Shown piece after piece: positions 8,456 to 17,159 of a stretch of DNA of 64,000 nucleotides; the first letter of the stretch is position 1, and every line of letters starts with the position of its first letter. Source of the stretch: Paenibacillus terricola (GTDB taxonomy: Bacteria > Bacillota > Bacilli > Paenibacillales > Paenibacillaceae); contig NZ_JACXZA010000002.1 of the NCBI RefSeq assembly GCF_014779765.1, positions 310,001 through 374,000 on the forward strand. Reading direction: 5' to 3'. Position numbers and translations under genes: made by a program. The notes under the pieces were generated by a model. The model did not search any database. It had not been told where the DNA came from and saw only the letters and a program-made list of their open reading frames with translations.

Positions 8456-9328
8456 TTGACAGTACGTAAAGCAGGCGTTATCGGAATCGGTACAATGGGA
8501 CAGGGCATCGCAGAGATGCTTGCCTTCAAAGGGCTCGATGTTTATTTGCTCGATCAGTCGGATGACAAGCTGGCGGCAGGGATTACGCAAATTGAACTCA
8601 GTTTAGATAAACAGATCGAGAAGTGGGCGCTGACACAGTCAGAGAAGAAGCAGATACTGAACCGCCTTCATCCGATGAATCGGATCGAAGAGCTCGCGCA
8701 GTGCGAATTCGTCATCGAGACGATTACGGAAGATCTGGAAGCGAAGAAAGTGATCTTCGAAGAACTCGATCGCGTATGCGGTCCAGAAGTTGTTATCGCA
8801 AGCAATACGTCTACTTTGAGCTTAACAGAGCTTGCAAGCGTTACAGCTCGTCCGGAACGTGTAATTGGTATGCATTTCGTTTATCCTGTTTACAAAATCG
8901 ACCTTGTCGAAATTGTGCGCGGCCTGCAGACGTCGGACGAAACGTTCGAACGTACGAAGCAATTCATCGAAGTCGTGACGAACAAGAAGGGCGTCATGGT
9001 GTTCGAGTCTCCAGGTTTCGTCACAACTCGTCTTATCTGTTTGTTCATCAATGAAGCGCTGCATGTACTGGAAGAAGGCGTCGCGTCGGTAGATGACATC
9101 GACAGCGCGATGCGCATCGGCTACTCGTTCCAATATGGTCCTTTCGAGATGGCAGACCGTTTCGGCTTGGACTCTGTATTGGCTGCGCTTGAGCGGATGT
9201 TCCGTGAATATGGCGAGCTCAAATACCGTCCGTCGATCGTGCTTAAGAAGATGGTTCGGGCTGGCCACTTAGGTGTCAAAACGGGCATTGGCTTCTTCAA
9301 ATACGATAAGGACGGCGATCGGACATGA
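8456..9328 (+). CDS. 3-hydroxyacyl-CoA (3-hydroxybutyryl-CoA) dehydrogenase family protein
   Basis: 290 residues with the N-terminal NAD-binding motif GIGTMGQG and the C-terminal 3HCDH domain (GPFEMADRFGLD near residue 235), the size of short-chain 3-hydroxybutyryl-CoA dehydrogenases such as Hbd/MmgB. It would oxidise 3-hydroxyacyl-CoA with NAD+, or run in reverse in butyrate-type metabolism. I chose TTG 8456 because GGAGGA lies 7 nt upstream; a TTG at 8417 has no such site. The stop overlaps the ackA start (ATGA), so the two genes are translationally coupled. No thiolase, crotonase or acyl-CoA dehydrogenase gene is nearby, so its pathway is open. Confidence 0.88.
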   Translation: MTVRKAGVIGIGTMGQGIAEMLAFKGLDVYLLDQSDDKLAAGITQIELSLDKQIEKWALTQSEKKQILNRLHPMNRIEELAQCEFVIETITEDLEAKKVIFEELDRVCGPEVVIASNTSTLSLTELASVTARPERVIGMHFVYPVYKIDLVEIVRGLQTSDETFERTKQFIEVVTNKKGVMVFESPGFVTTRLICLFINEALHVLEEGVASVDDIDSAMRIGYSFQYGPFEMADRFGLDSVLAALERMFREYGELKYRPSIVLKKMVRAGHLGVKTGIGFFKYDKDGDRT

Positions 9329-10539
9329 AAGTACTCGTAATCAACGCAGGCAGCTCGTCGCTCAAATATCAGCTGTATAATATGACGGATGAATCCGTAC
9401 TCGCCAGCGGACGTGTCGAACGAATCGGGATGGATTCTTCGATCGTAACGCATGAACCGGCTGGCAAGCCGGAAGTGAAGAGCGTAAGTGAAATTCTAGA
9501 GCATACGACGGCAGTCCGCCGTGTGCTTGATCTGCTGACGGATGCCAAGCATGGCGTCATCAGCCGTATAGATGAGATTCACGCAGTTGGACATCGCGTT
9601 GTGCACGGCGGTGAATCGTTTAAGGAATCGGCTCTGGTTACGGGCGATGTGAAAGCTGAGATTCGCAAGCTGTTCGATCTGGCGCCATTGCATAATCCGG
9701 CTCACATGATGGGCATTCTCGCAGTGGAAGAGAACCTCTCGGATGTGCCGCAGGTGGTCGTCTTCGATACGGCATTCCACCAGACGATGCCGCAGCAATC
9801 GTATTTGTATGCTATTCCGATGGTGCTGTATCGTCGCCATAAGGTTCGTCGCTATGGCTTCCATGGTACTTCGCATGCCTATGTCAGCCAGCAGGCTGCC
9901 GACTTCTTGAACAAGCCGCTGTCATCGCTTAGCATGGTATCGTGCCATATCGGCAACGGTGCGAGCTGTACAGCCATTAAAGACGGCAAGTCGTTCGATA
10001 CGAGCATGGGGATGACACCGCTGGAAGGTCTCATGATGGGAACGCGCAGCGGCGACTTAGACCCTGCCGTCGTTCCTTATGTGATGAATAAAGAGGATCT
10101 AAGCGTTAGCGAAGTGAACTCGATGCTTAATAAGCACAGCGGACTTCAAGCGATCAGCGGTTTGTCCAGCGACATGCGAGAAATTACGGATGCTATGAAT
10201 GATGGCGACAAGAATGCAAAGCTAGCTTTTGATATGTACACCTATCGGATTCGCAAATATATCGGCGCATATGCTGCGGCGATGAACGGCTTGGATACGA
10301 TTATTTTTACAGCGGGCGTAGGGGAGAATTCGGTTGTGCTCCGAAAGGCCGTGTGCGAAGGACTAACGTTCTTGGGCGTTGAACTCGACGAGGCGCGCAA
10401 CAGCGAGCGGAGCAAGGAGACGCGTCGTATCTCGACGGACAACTCACGTATTACCGTGCTTGTCGTTCCTACGAACGAGGAGCTTCTTATCGCTAGAGAT
10501 ACATATGCAATTATTCGCGAGTCATCCGATTATAATTAA
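9325..10539 (+). CDS. ackA: Acetate kinase
   Basis: 404 residues; converts acetyl phosphate and ADP to acetate and ATP, the last step of overflow metabolism. Family signatures: NAGSSSLKYQ at residues 7-16, RYGFHGTSH near residue 175, MGMTPLEGLMMGTRSGDLDP near residue 230, and the adenine-side TAGVGENS near residue 330. The GTRSGDLDP form supports acetate rather than butyrate kinase. It starts inside the stop of the hbd-like gene. No pta (phosphotransacetylase) gene is in the window. Confidence 0.96.
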   Translation: MKVLVINAGSSSLKYQLYNMTDESVLASGRVERIGMDSSIVTHEPAGKPEVKSVSEILEHTTAVRRVLDLLTDAKHGVISRIDEIHAVGHRVVHGGESFKESALVTGDVKAEIRKLFDLAPLHNPAHMMGILAVEENLSDVPQVVVFDTAFHQTMPQQSYLYAIPMVLYRRHKVRRYGFHGTSHAYVSQQAADFLNKPLSSLSMVSCHIGNGASCTAIKDGKSFDTSMGMTPLEGLMMGTRSGDLDPAVVPYVMNKEDLSVSEVNSMLNKHSGLQAISGLSSDMREITDAMNDGDKNAKLAFDMYTYRIRKYIGAYAAAMNGLDTIIFTAGVGENSVVLRKAVCEGLTFLGVELDEARNSERSKETRRISTDNSRITVLVVPTNEELLIARDTYAIIRESSDYN

Positions 10540-10612
10540 TCAATAACGCGGTAAATATAGAAAGTAGAGCGTTGCTAGAAATGCTATTTTATTCGAGGAA
10601 GAGGGCGGTTGT

Positions 10613-11914
10613 ATGCAAACGAGCAACTTGACGGCCATCAGGGATGTTGCAGGCAAGGTCGGCGAGACGGTTGTGATCGGCAGTTGGCTGCAAGGCAAAC
10701 GGTCGAGCGGTAAGATCCAGTTTCTCAAGCTTCGCGATGGTTCCGGCTTTATTCAAGGCGTGCTTGCGAAGAGCGAGGTGAATGAAGAAACTTGGGCTGC
10801 GGCGCAGAAGCTGACGCAGGAAAGCTCGCTGTATGTGACGGGGATTGTTCGCGAGGAACCGCGCAGTCAGTCCGGTTATGAGCTGACCGTGACAGGAATC
10901 GAGACGATTCAAATAACGGAAGATTATCCGATTACGCCCAAAGAGCATGGCATCGACTTCTTGATGGACCGCCGCCATCTGTGGCTTCGTTCGCCGAAGC
11001 AGCGTGCGATAATGGTCGTGCGGGCACAAATCATTCGCGCCATTCAACAGTTTTTCGATGAGCGCGGTTTTACGCTCGTTGATCCGCCGGTGCTGACACC
11101 GTCCTCTTGCGAAGGAACAACGAACTTGTTCCATACCAAATATTTCGATGAAGATGCTTATTTGACTCAGAGCGGTCAACTATACATGGAAGCGGCGGCT
11201 ATGGCGCTTGGGAAAGTATACTCGTTCGGACCAACTTTCCGCGCTGAGAAATCCAAGACGCGCCGCCACTTGATCGAGTTCTGGATGATTGAGCCGGAGA
11301 TGGCGTTCGTAGATCATGAGCAGAACCTGCAAGTACAGGAACAATTCATCTCATTCGTCGTGCAATCGGTCGTGTCGAACTGCCGCACAGAGCTTGAGAC
11401 GATCGGACGCGATGTATCGAAGCTTGAGCAGGTGCAAGCGCCATTCCCGCGGATTACGTATGACGAAGCTATTGAACTGCTGCATAAAGAAGGATTCGAC
11501 CTGCCTTGGGGCGAAGACTTTGGTGCACCGCACGAGACGGCAATTGCCGAGAAATACGATCGCCCAGTATTTATTACCCATTATCCGGCGTCGTTTAAGG
11601 CATTCTATATGAAGCCTGACCCAACGCGGCCGGAAGTGGTTCTGTGCGCCGACATGATTGCTCCGGAAGGCTATGGCGAGATTATTGGCGGATCGCAGCG
11701 GATTGATGATCCTGAGCTGATGGCGCAGCGGTTCCAAGAGCACGAGTTGTCTGAGGAAGCTTACGCTTGGTACATGGATTTGCGCCGTTATGGCACGGTT
11801 CCGCATTCCGGTTTCGGGCTTGGTCTTGAGCGGACGGTCGCATGGATTTGTGGCTTAGAGCATGTAAGAGAGACGATCGCGTTCCCGCGAACGCTATACC
11901 GTTTGTATCCTTAA
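10613..11914 (+). CDS. asnS: Asparaginyl-tRNA synthetase
   Basis: 433-residue class IIb synthetase: an N-terminal OB-fold anticodon-binding domain (about residues 15-105), then the catalytic core with motif 2 [15 protein letters not shown] and motif 3 [13 protein letters not shown] near the end. [11 protein letters not shown] follows motif 2 as in AsnRS. The start is ATG 10613 behind GAGGAAGAGGG. The 73-bp gap after ackA shows no T-box. As in Bacillus, dnaD follows directly. Confidence 0.96.
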   Translation: MQTSNLTAIRDVAGKVGETVVIGSWLQGKRSSGKIQFLKLRDGSGFIQGVLAKSEVNEETWAAAQKLTQESSLYVTGIVREEPRSQSGYELTVTGIETIQITEDYPITPKEHGIDFLMDRRHLWLRSPKQRAIMVVRAQIIRAIQQFFDERGFTLVDPPVLTPSSCEGTTNLFHTKYFDEDAYLTQSGQLYMEAAAMALGKVYSFGPTFRAEKSKTRRHLIEFWMIEPEMAFVDHEQNLQVQEQFISFVVQSVVSNCRTELETIGRDVSKLEQVQAPFPRITYDEAIELLHKEGFDLPWGEDFGAPHETAIAEKYDRPVFITHYPASFKAFYMKPDPTRPEVVLCADMIAPEGYGEIIGGSQRIDDPELMAQRFQEHELSEEAYAWYMDLRRYGTVPHSGFGLGLERTVAWICGLEHVRETIAFPRTLYRLYP

Positions 11915-11945
11915 CATCAGCCATTTCACCTTGGGAGGGACACGG

Positions 11946-12668
11946 TTGAAAGACGAGATATGGAAAGCTTATGCAAGAGGTATAAGTGATGCAATGAACA
12001 GCGGAGGGGTATTTATCCCCTCCGTTTTGCTCCGCACGTACAGTTCGCTTGGGCTGGAAGAAAGCGATGTGCTGCTGCTGTTTCAGTTGATGGCGTTTCG
12101 CGATGCGGAAGGGGTCGGGTTCCCGACACCTGAGCAATTAGCCGAGAGAATGGGCAAGCCAGTTACAGAAGTCGTATATTCCCTTCGGAAGCTGATGAAG
12201 GATGGCATGCTGATGATCGAAGAGGATGCCGATCCGATGACAGACATTCGATCCGAACGCTACGATTGGACAAGCTGGCTGCTGCGCGCAGGCCAGCAGG
12301 CTGCGGCGATGAAACGGGAAGCCGGTGCTGCTGCATCGATGGCGAATCGTCAGGCCGCGGCGTCAACTGCTGCTGTCGCGGAGGGACTGGCTGTTGTTGT
12401 GCCGGCGGAAGATAATCTGTTCAGTACATTCGAGCAGGAATTCGGTCGTCCATTGTCGCCAATGGAATGTGAGACGATCGCAGCTTGGCTCGATCAGGAT
12501 CGGTATTCCGATGATATTATCCGCTTCGCGCTGAAGGAAGCTGTGTTCGCAGGTAAGCTGCACTTCCGCTATATCGACCGTATTTTGCTCGAATGGAGCC
12601 GTAATCGGGTAACGAACGCGGATGAAGCGCGCGCTCATTCGCAGAAGTTTAGAGGCGGCCGTTCCTAG
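11946..12668 (+). CDS. dnaD: DnaD, replication initiation / primosome protein
   Basis: 240 residues with the two DnaD domains: an N-terminal winged-helix oligomerisation domain (about residues 1-100) and a C-terminal DDBH2 domain with FEQEFGRPLSPMECETIAAW and LHFRYIDRILLEW, followed by a basic tail. An Ala-rich linker joins them. DnaD loads with DnaB and DnaI onto oriC and stalled forks. TTG 11946 is chosen because GGAGG sits 7 nt upstream; the TTG at 11931 lies ahead of that site. The first codons contain a strong hairpin (separate entry). In Bacillus nth follows dnaD; here fur does and nth lies 18 kb away. Confidence 0.93.
   Translation: MKDEIWKAYARGISDAMNSGGVFIPSVLLRTYSSLGLEESDVLLLFQLMAFRDAEGVGFPTPEQLAERMGKPVTEVVYSLRKLMKDGMLMIEEDADPMTDIRSERYDWTSWLLRAGQQAAAMKREAGAAASMANRQAAASTAAVAEGLAVVVPAEDNLFSTFEQEFGRPLSPMECETIAAWLDQDRYSDDIIRFALKEAVFAGKLHFRYIDRILLEWSRNRVTNADEARAHSQKFRGGRS
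12002..12028 (+). other. Terminator-like hairpin inside the 5' end of dnaD
   Basis: CGGAGGGG and CCCCTCCG form a perfect 8-bp GC-rich stem with a 7-nt loop, followed by TTTT, at codons 20-28 of dnaD. It could act as an attenuator between asnS and dnaD, or simply reflect the Gly-Gly-Val-Phe-Ile-Pro-Ser codons. Confidence 0.4.
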
Positions 12669-12719
12669 TACAGTCAGAACTTTCAATTGCATCTAGCTGT
12701 CATTTGTATTACGATTAGA

Positions 12720-12734
12720 TTATAATTATTCTAA
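12720..12734. promoter_or_regulatory. PerR-box-like operator overlapping the fur promoter
   Basis: TTATAATTATTCTAA matches the B. subtilis PerR box TTATAATnATTATAA at 13 of 14 fixed positions. It contains a perfect -10 hexamer TATAAT at 12721-12726. In B. subtilis, fur belongs to the PerR regulon, so the same wiring is likely here. Confidence 0.65.
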
Positions 12735-12785
12735 AAGGAAACCTTTTCAGATCGGATTATGAGAAGGTAGGAAGGGTGTGTCGCT

Positions 12786-13271
12786 ATGCTGGCTATTGAT
12801 GCAGAAATAGAGAAAATAAATCGGCAGATGACCGCCAAAGGCTACAAGCTAACGGTTCAGCGTGAAATTACACTCCGCATTCTGCTTGAGAACGAACAGG
12901 ATCATTTGAGCGCAGAGGAAGTATTTATGCTTGTTAAAGCTCGGTATCCTGAGATTGGTCTTGCAACGGTTTATCGGACGCTGGAGCTTCTGACGGAGCT
13001 GCACATTGTTGAGAAGATGAACTTCGGTGACGGCAGCGCTCGGTTTGATCTGCGCAGCGAAGATCATGAGCATATGCATCATCATCTCATTTGTCATACT
13101 TGCGGTGCGTTGAAGGAGATCAAGGACGATTGGCTGCTGGAGCTTGAAGAACGGCTGGAGCGTGAATACGGGTTCCATGTAACGGATCACCGTCTTGATT
13201 TCATCGGACACTTCGGGCATTGCCGGAACAAAGAGTGCAAGCGGCAGAAGGCAGTATCGGCGTCTGCGTAA
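12786..13271 (+). CDS. fur: Fur-family iron-responsive repressor
   Basis: 161 residues. The N-terminal winged helix has KGYKLTVQRE and a recognition region EIGLATVYRTLELL. The regulatory metal site has the HEHMHHH cluster around residue 97, and two cysteine pairs CHTC and CRNKEC supply the structural zinc. The recognition-helix region and the run LLTELHIVEKMNFGDGSAR are closest to Bacillus Fur rather than PerR or Zur, as far as I can judge by eye. The PerR-box-like site upstream supports this. It is followed by a terminator shared with proC. Confidence 0.85.
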   Translation: MLAIDAEIEKINRQMTAKGYKLTVQREITLRILLENEQDHLSAEEVFMLVKARYPEIGLATVYRTLELLTELHIVEKMNFGDGSARFDLRSEDHEHMHHHLICHTCGALKEIKDDWLLELEERLEREYGFHVTDHRLDFIGHFGHCRNKECKRQKAVSASA

Positions 13272-13295
13272 TGTGATCAGAATAGCCTCTATAAG

Positions 13296-13327
13296 AAATA
13301 AGCCTCCGAATTATCGGAGGCTTATTT
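13296..13327. terminator. Bidirectional terminator between fur and proC
   Basis: AAATAAGCCTCCGA and TCGGAGGCTTATTT form a long stem with A-runs and T-runs on both sides. It serves both converging genes. Confidence 0.85.
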
Positions 13328-13389
13328 CGTTTATTCTGATTTATGATTGTCGGTCAAAGTCGCAGCATCGATATGTTGCGATGCAGGAC

Positions 13390-14262
13390 TCACTTCAATG
13401 CGCTCCGCTCAATATCAGCGCCTAGCTCGCCAGCACGTTCAGCTGCACGTGCAACCGCACGTTCAACGCCAGTCGAGAACTGATGTGCATTCAGCGTTTC
13501 AATCGCAGCTTGCGTTGTGCCATTCGGCGACGTCACCTTACGGCGAAGGTCAGCAGGCTGCTCGCCTGTTATACGCACCATTTCGGCAGCGCCTAACACG
13601 GTCTGTACGGTCAGCTCACGCGCAGCTTCAGCCGTTAGACCAAGTTTAACGCCTCCTGCAATCATCGACTCCATCATGTAATAGATGTAAGCAGGTCCGC
13701 TGCCGGATACGCCAGTAACAACATCAAGAAGCGGCTCATCGACAACAGTTGTCAGACCAACAGCTTGAAACATTGCTTCAGAGATCGTCCGCTGTTCAGC
13801 GGTCACAGATTCCGAGTAGCTGATGCCCGTTGCGCCAAGACCAATCGTGCTGGACGTATTCGGCATCGTGCGTACGATAGCCATCGGGCGTCCAAGCAAC
13901 TGCTCGATCGTGCGGATCGACAATCCGGCAATGACACTGACAATAAGCTGGTTAGGGGAGAGCACATCACGCAGCTGCTCGAGAACGCCAGCTGCATCCT
14001 TAGGCTTCGGCGCGAGGAAGATGATGTCTGCCTTGCGAATCATGTCCTGCTTCGATGCATCGTCGCCAGCCGTTTCGACGCCGTAGCGGTCATTCAGCTC
14101 GGACAAACGCTCTGCATTTTGCCGATTCAACATTCCGATCTGGTTAGGCGCTGTCAGCCCTTGGCCAATCAGACCGCGTACGATTGCTTCAGCCATCGAG
14201 CCTGCACCATAGAAGCACAGTCGCATCGAGCCAAGGGCAGTAGGGGTAGTAGATGTATTCAT
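13390..14262 (-). CDS. proC: Pyrroline-5-carboxylate reductase
   Basis: 290 residues; reduces 1-pyrroline-5-carboxylate to proline with NAD(P)H, the last step of proline synthesis. The Rossmann motif is CFYGAGSMAEAIVRGL near the N-terminus, and the C-terminal dimer domain carries the P5CR signature around VSGSGPAYIYYMMESM. I chose ATG 14262, which has GGAGG 11 nt upstream on this strand; the upstream TTG at 14286 lacks a site. It follows proA by 72 bp in the same direction, forming a proB-proA-proC unit. Confidence 0.95.
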   Translation of the reverse strand: MNTSTTPTALGSMRLCFYGAGSMAEAIVRGLIGQGLTAPNQIGMLNRQNAERLSELNDRYGVETAGDDASKQDMIRKADIIFLAPKPKDAAGVLEQLRDVLSPNQLIVSVIAGLSIRTIEQLLGRPMAIVRTMPNTSSTIGLGATGISYSESVTAEQRTISEAMFQAVGLTTVVDEPLLDVVTGVSGSGPAYIYYMMESMIAGGVKLGLTAEAARELTVQTVLGAAEMVRITGEQPADLRRKVTSPNGTTQAAIETLNAHQFSTGVERAVARAAERAGELGADIERSALK

Positions 14263-14334
14263 TGATGTGTAAACCTCCATTTCCAACTGATATTCCTTCG
14301 TTAATTAGTCATTAGAAATACATTCAAACTTCAG

Positions 14335-15600
14335 TTATCCGCGCACCTGACCATTGCCGCGAATCGTGTACTTGGTCGAAGTAAGGGCAGGGAGGCCCAT
14401 TGGTCCGCGTGCGTGAAGCTTCTGCGTACTGATGCCGATCTCGGCTCCGAAGCCGAATTCGAAGCCGTCGGTGAAGCGGGTGGACACATTGTGATAAACA
14501 GCGGCTGCGTCGATATCTACCAGGAAGCGTTCTGCATTGTCGGTGTTTTCCGTAACAATGCACTCCGAATGCATCGTTCCGTAGCGAGCGATATGAGCCA
14601 ATGCTTCATCGAGACTATCGACAATACGTACGTTGAGAATATAGTCGTTATACTCTGTTGCATAATCCTGTTCAGTCACTGCATTCGCATCCGCGATCAG
14701 CTTGCGTGTCCGTTCGCATCCGCGCAGCTCAACATTGGCAGCTTTCAGCGCATCCGTCAGAACAGACAGGCTGTGCGAAGCGAAGCTGCTATGTACGAGC
14801 AACGTCTCCATCGAGTTGCATACGGATGGACGTTGTGCCTTCGCATTAACTGCGATTCTAGCAGCCATCTCAGCATTTGCCGACTCATCGACGAAGGTGT
14901 GGCAGATGCCGGCGCCAGTCTCGATGACAGGTACGGTCGCATTCTGCACGACGTTCTGGATGAGGGATGCGCCGCCACGTGGAATAACTACGTCGAGCAG
15001 TCCATTCAGCTTCAGCATTTCGTCGACAGAAGAGCGTCTCGAATCTTCGATCATCTGGAGTGCTTCAACAGGCATTGCAGTGTGAGAAATCGCTTCGCGA
15101 AGCACTTCGACAATACGGCGGTTTGAATCCAGTGCAGCGGATCCGCCGCGCAGTACAACGGCGTTGCCTGTCTTGAGGCAAAGGCCTGCAGCATCGACCG
15201 TTACATTCGGACGCGCTTCATAGATCATACCGATAACGCCAAGCGGAACGCGGCGCTTCTCGATGTGCATGCCGTTAGGACGGTCGAATGTCTCGAGCAG
15301 ATCGCCAACTGGGTCTGGCAGCTCTACGATTTGACGTAGTCCTTCCGCGATTGCTTCAATACGGGAGCTGTTCAATGCCAGTCGGTCCAGCAGTGATTCG
15401 CTTGTGCCATTCTCGCGTCCGCGCTGCAGATCGCGCGCATTCGCTTCCATGATCGACGCTTGCTCGGTCAGCAGCGCGTCCGCCATTGCTAGCAACGCCT
15501 CATTTTTTTGTGCCGTCGTCAGACGGTTCATGCCCGATGCAGCGCCTTTGGCAAGCTGTGCTTTCGAGCGTACTTCACTTATCGTGTTCACTTCACTCAT
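14335..15600 (-). CDS. proA: Glutamate-5-semialdehyde dehydrogenase (gamma-glutamyl phosphate reductase)
   Basis: 421 residues, aldehyde-dehydrogenase fold. It reduces gamma-glutamyl phosphate to glutamate semialdehyde with NADPH, the second step of proline synthesis. The catalytic cysteine is in QRPSVCNSMETLL; the nucleotide-side motif is PRGGASLIQ. Start is ATG 15600, 9 nt after AAGGAGG; an earlier in-frame ATG only 3 nt from that site is less likely. It follows proB by 34 bp. Confidence 0.96.
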   Translation of the reverse strand: MSEVNTISEVRSKAQLAKGAASGMNRLTTAQKNEALLAMADALLTEQASIMEANARDLQRGRENGTSESLLDRLALNSSRIEAIAEGLRQIVELPDPVGDLLETFDRPNGMHIEKRRVPLGVIGMIYEARPNVTVDAAGLCLKTGNAVVLRGGSAALDSNRRIVEVLREAISHTAMPVEALQMIEDSRRSSVDEMLKLNGLLDVVIPRGGASLIQNVVQNATVPVIETGAGICHTFVDESANAEMAARIAVNAKAQRPSVCNSMETLLVHSSFASHSLSVLTDALKAANVELRGCERTRKLIADANAVTEQDYATEYNDYILNVRIVDSLDEALAHIARYGTMHSECIVTENTDNAERFLVDIDAAAVYHNVSTRFTDGFEFGFGAEIGISTQKLHARGPMGLPALTSTKYTIRGNGQVRG

Positions 15601-15634
15601 GTCCATACTCCTCCTTAACAATTATGAGCAACGT

Positions 15635-16735
15635 TTATTTCAGTGTTATCCATTCGTCCCGGTGAATGACCTCTATACGGGCTACTTCGATGCGACGTTT
15701 CACTTCATCCGAATTCATGCCGGCAACTGCCTTGAGCTGCCAAGCATCATAGTTCACAATGCCGCGGCCGATGGTATCGCCGCTCAGTCCTGTTACTTCA
15801 ACGACATCGCCGTGATGGAAGTCGCCGGACAATTCTGCGACGCCTGCTGGCAGCAAGCTTTTGCCGCCCATCCGAAGAGCATCTTCGGCGCCTGCATCAA
15901 CGATAATACGGCCCAGCGGCATAGAGTGGAAGCCAAGCCACTGCTTCTTGACTGGCAGGTTGCCAAGCGTTGTCTCGAAGTAAGTGCCTTTACCGATGCC
16001 GTCCACAGCAAGACGAAGATCACCGGGCTCGGCAGCACGTCCGACGAACGCGGGAACGCCGCCGCGCATCGCGATGCGCGCTGCTTCAAGCTTGGATCGC
16101 ATGCCGCCTGTTCCGACAGAAGAGCCGGATCCGCCTGCAAGCTGCATCAGGTCTTCGGAAATTTGCGGTACGCGCTCAATTCGGTAGGCGTTGCTATCTT
16201 TGCGCGGATCAGCAGTGTATAGCCCGTCAGTGTCGGTGAGAATGATCAACTGCTTAGCCTTCACGAGATTCGCGACGAGTGCAGAGATCATGTCATTATC
16301 GCCGAATTTCAGTTCCTCGGTAGCGACGGTGTCATTCTCATTGATGACTGGAATCGCGCCTTGACGGAGCAGCTCTTCCATCGTCATGAGCGCACATTCG
16401 ATGCGGCGGCGGTTGGAGAAATCCATTCGCGTCAGCAAAATCTGTGCAGCTGTATGGCCGCTGCGACCGAACGATTCTTGATACGCCTGCATGAGCAGCG
16501 CTTGACCAACTGCAGCGGAAGCCTGCTTCTCGTGAAGCAGCTTAGGGCGGTTTGTAAACCCAAGCGCCCGGAATCCGGCAGCGACTGCGCCTGAAGTGAC
16601 AAGGACGACACTATAGCCCGCATCCTTCAACGATGATAGTTCAGATACAAAGAAATCAAGTTTGTTTCGGTTCAGGCCGCCTTCATCTGACGTAAGCGAG
16701 CTGCTGCCGATTTTGACTACAATACATTCTCCCAT
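15635..16735 (-). CDS. proB: Glutamate 5-kinase
   Basis: 366 residues: an amino-acid-kinase domain beginning VVKIGSSSLT (about residues 5-255) and a C-terminal PUA domain (about 275-355), the full-length bacterial architecture. It phosphorylates glutamate to start proline synthesis and is normally feedback-inhibited by proline. ATG 16735 has GAAGGG 6 nt upstream; the frame stays open 28 codons further but that stretch is leader sequence. Expression is governed by the T-box just upstream. Confidence 0.96.
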   Translation of the reverse strand: MGECIVVKIGSSSLTSDEGGLNRNKLDFFVSELSSLKDAGYSVVLVTSGAVAAGFRALGFTNRPKLLHEKQASAAVGQALLMQAYQESFGRSGHTAAQILLTRMDFSNRRRIECALMTMEELLRQGAIPVINENDTVATEELKFGDNDMISALVANLVKAKQLIILTDTDGLYTADPRKDSNAYRIERVPQISEDLMQLAGGSGSSVGTGGMRSKLEAARIAMRGGVPAFVGRAAEPGDLRLAVDGIGKGTYFETTLGNLPVKKQWLGFHSMPLGRIIVDAGAEDALRMGGKSLLPAGVAELSGDFHHGDVVEVTGLSGDTIGRGIVNYDAWQLKAVAGMNSDEVKRRIEVARIEVIHRDEWITLK

Positions 16736-16789
16736 GAAGATCCCTTCCCGTAACAATAATGATAAGTATGTAATTCGATTGTATTCGAA

Positions 16790-17088
16790 AAAAGAACGGA
16801 AAAATAAAAAGACTCCCATCCTTATTAATAAAGGACGAAAGTCTGTGCTTCCGCGGTACCACCTTTGTTGACGACTGCCAACGGCAATTATGAATAATCG
16901 CTGTTGCGAGAGTCGTCCCGCTCATGCCTTGTAACAGTAGGCACTGTCCGACTCATCGTCGGCCGTTCGGGGGTAGGATTCAGCCAAGCATCGCGGTAAA
17001 TTCTTGCAGCCTATCGGAATTTACTCTCTGAGCGCGGTGCGGAAATGACTTACTGGTCCCGTCATTACGTTCCGTATTTTCAATCGAT
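16790..17088 (-). promoter_or_regulatory. Proline-specific T-box leader of proBAC
   Basis: On the minus strand the conserved T-box sequence AAGGTGGTACCGCGG lies at 16865-16851; its UGGU bulge fits the ACCA end of tRNA-Pro. Downstream is a terminator stem (AGACT...AGTCT, CGTCC...GGATG, 16844-16810) ending in TTTTTATTTTT. Upstream, the stem I region holds GAATCCTACC: reading CCT (16977-16975) as the specifier gives proline, with the expected purine after it. Uncharged tRNA-Pro would stabilise the antiterminator and switch on proBAC. Stem boundaries are by eye. Confidence 0.9.
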
Positions 17089-17094
17089 GTAATC

Positions 17095-17123
17095 AGCATA
17101 TCATGATTGCAGTAGCGTGTAAA
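17095..17123 (-). promoter_or_regulatory. Promoter of the proBAC T-box transcript
   Basis: On the minus strand: -35 TTTACA (17123-17118), a 17-bp spacer and -10 TATGCT (17100-17095). This places the transcript start near 17088, just ahead of the T-box stem I. Confidence 0.65.
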
Positions 17124-17148
17124 GAAAGGCGAGCCCCCAGCGGGCTTC
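17121..17148 (-). terminator. Weak terminator after the mtnE-like gene
   Basis: AGCCC-GCTGG-GGGCT followed by CGCCTTTCTTT on the minus strand, starting about 12 bp beyond the stop codon. The stem is only 5 bp, and its T-rich tail touches the proB -35 element. Confidence 0.45.
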
Positions 17149-17159
17149 AGCCGTACCAC

